From an uncultured Saprospiraceae bacterium (GTDB lineage: Bacteria; Bacteroidota; Bacteroidia; Chitinophagales; Saprospiraceae): DNA of 5,895 nt. Shown here piece by piece: positions 5,489-5,895 of this stretch (position 1 is the stretch's first letter; each line of letters opens with the position of its first letter). The notes beneath the pieces are model-generated. The model searched no databases. It was not told the DNA's origin and was given only the letters and a program-made list of their open reading frames with translations. The DNA lies in assembly GCA_937127195.1 (NCBI GenBank), contig CAKZLT010000174.1:1-5895 (forward strand), read 5' to 3'. A program made the position numbers and the translations under genes.

Positions 5489-5698
5489 ATGAAATCAATA
5501 GAATTTAAAACAAACATCAATTGTGGAAACTGTATAAAAAGTGTTTCTGGATTTCTGAATGATGTTGAGAATATTGAAAAATGGGAAGTGAATACAGGAG
5601 TTCCTGAAAAAATATTAACTGTAAATGGTAAAAATATTACGGCAGAAGAAATAATAGAAGCCGTAGAAGATGCAGGCTTTGATATTGAGAAAATATAA
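5489..5698 (+). CDS. Small heavy-metal-associated (HMA) domain protein
   Basis: This 69-residue cytoplasmic protein is a single HMA domain, the fold of CopZ/Atx1-type copper chaperones and of the N-terminal domains of metal-pumping P-type ATPases. The metal site is NCGNC with Cys12 and Cys15 after the first beta strand (SIEFKTNI). The expected beta-alpha-beta-beta-alpha-beta order can be followed: helix at about 14-27, strand WEVNT, strand KILTVNG, helix ITAEEIIEAVEDAG, and a final short strand FDIEKI. The usual GMTCxxC is altered, with Asn before the first Cys. Metal choice (Cu+, Zn2+ or another) cannot be told. The gene stands alone, 134 bases after the array, with no ATPase or regulator visible. 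The ATG follows an A-rich stretch. It may have its own promoter, but no clear -33/-7 element is seen. Confidence 0.88.
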   Translation: MKSIEFKTNINCGNCIKSVSGFLNDVENIEKWEVNTGVPEKILTVNGKNITAEEIIEAVEDAGFDIEKI

Positions 5699-5725
5699 CT
5701 ATTTAGCAGTGTCTAAAAAACAAAC

Positions 5726-5878
5726 GCTCGTTTCAGAGTTAAGCGCAGCGTCTCTGAAATGCTATATTTGCCACGTCTTAGACGTGTCGTTTAAATTCTA
5801 AGACCTGCCTTGCCGCGGCAGACAGGCGTGATAAATGGCTTACATTTCAGAGATGCTGCGCTTAACTCTGAAACGAGC
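5726..5878. repeat. 153-base imperfect palindrome with 36-base arms (MITE-like or dispersed element)
   Basis: The arm at 5726-5761 is complementary to 5843-5878 over 36 positions with a single G-T exception. Inside, 5766-5775 pairs with 5827-5836 (9 of 10), and the tip holds CACGTC-TTA-GACGTG (5772-5786) and CCTG/CAGG around TGCCGCGGCA (5804-5826). Each long arm is itself a hairpin: TTTCAGAG and CTCTGAAA occur at 5731-5738 and 5752-5759 in the left arm, and again at 5845-5852 and 5866-5873 in the right. The element starts 28 bases after the HMA stop and lacks a T-tract, so it is not a simple terminator. No reading frame of note lies inside it. A non-autonomous mobile element or REP/BIME-like repeat is most likely. 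Confidence 0.8.
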
Positions 5879-5895
5879 AGTTATAAAAATGATGC

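Noticed and set aside
5705..5881. AGCAGT at 5705-5710 and 5876-5881 as a target-site duplication of the 153-base palindrome
   Set aside because: The right copy overlaps the arm and the left copy lies 15 bases outside it, so the geometry does not fit a duplication flanking the element.

Overview
The window is AT-rich DNA that looks like a member of the Bacteroidota, probably a flavobacterium or cytophagal relative. The evidence is a GH30 glycosidase carried as a lipoprotein with acidic residues after the lipid cysteine, a glycoside-type cation symporter beside it, start codons preceded by A-rich sequence rather than a Shine-Dalgarno motif, and short intergenic palindromes. This assignment is inferred from style and gene content, not from a marker gene.

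Left part (1-3162) is sugar catabolism. It holds the 3' end of an unidentified gene, then one base later a GH30 glucosylceramidase-like lipoprotein, then, after 140 bases containing a hairpin, a GPH-family (MelB-like) sugar:cation symporter. A simple reading is that the surface glycosidase releases a sugar or small glucoside and the symporter brings it across the inner membrane.

Middle part (3163-5354) is the unusual region. After a gap holding a two-tier hairpin comes a 457-residue protein: a Lys-rich N-terminal region, a four-cysteine zinc-knuckle-like element and an atypical short-chain dehydrogenase/reductase (SDR) domain in which the usual catalytic Tyr appears to be Thr. Only 6 bases after its stop codon begins a tandem array of six tRNA-like elements spaced 91-97 bases apart. 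Each folds by eye into a full cloverleaf of 71 nt (73 nt in one), with the same half acceptor stem (CTGT/ACAG), the same 8-base D loop, a 4-base variable loop ending in AT, and no encoded CCA. Their anticodon arms differ (GAC, CAT, TTC, GCA, GCA, CCA). They look like paralogues of one another, not a set of ordinary tRNA genes. The close spacing suggests the SDR mRNA and the array are one transcript, so the enzyme and the tRNA-like RNAs may form one system. This is the candidate undescribed system of the window; its function is unknown.

Right part (5355-5895) holds a small heavy-metal-associated (HMA) domain protein with a CxxC motif, followed by a 153-base imperfect palindrome with 36-base arms, MITE-like or terminator-like. 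Palindromes at 3245-3294 and 5726-5878 bracket the SDR/array/HMA segment.
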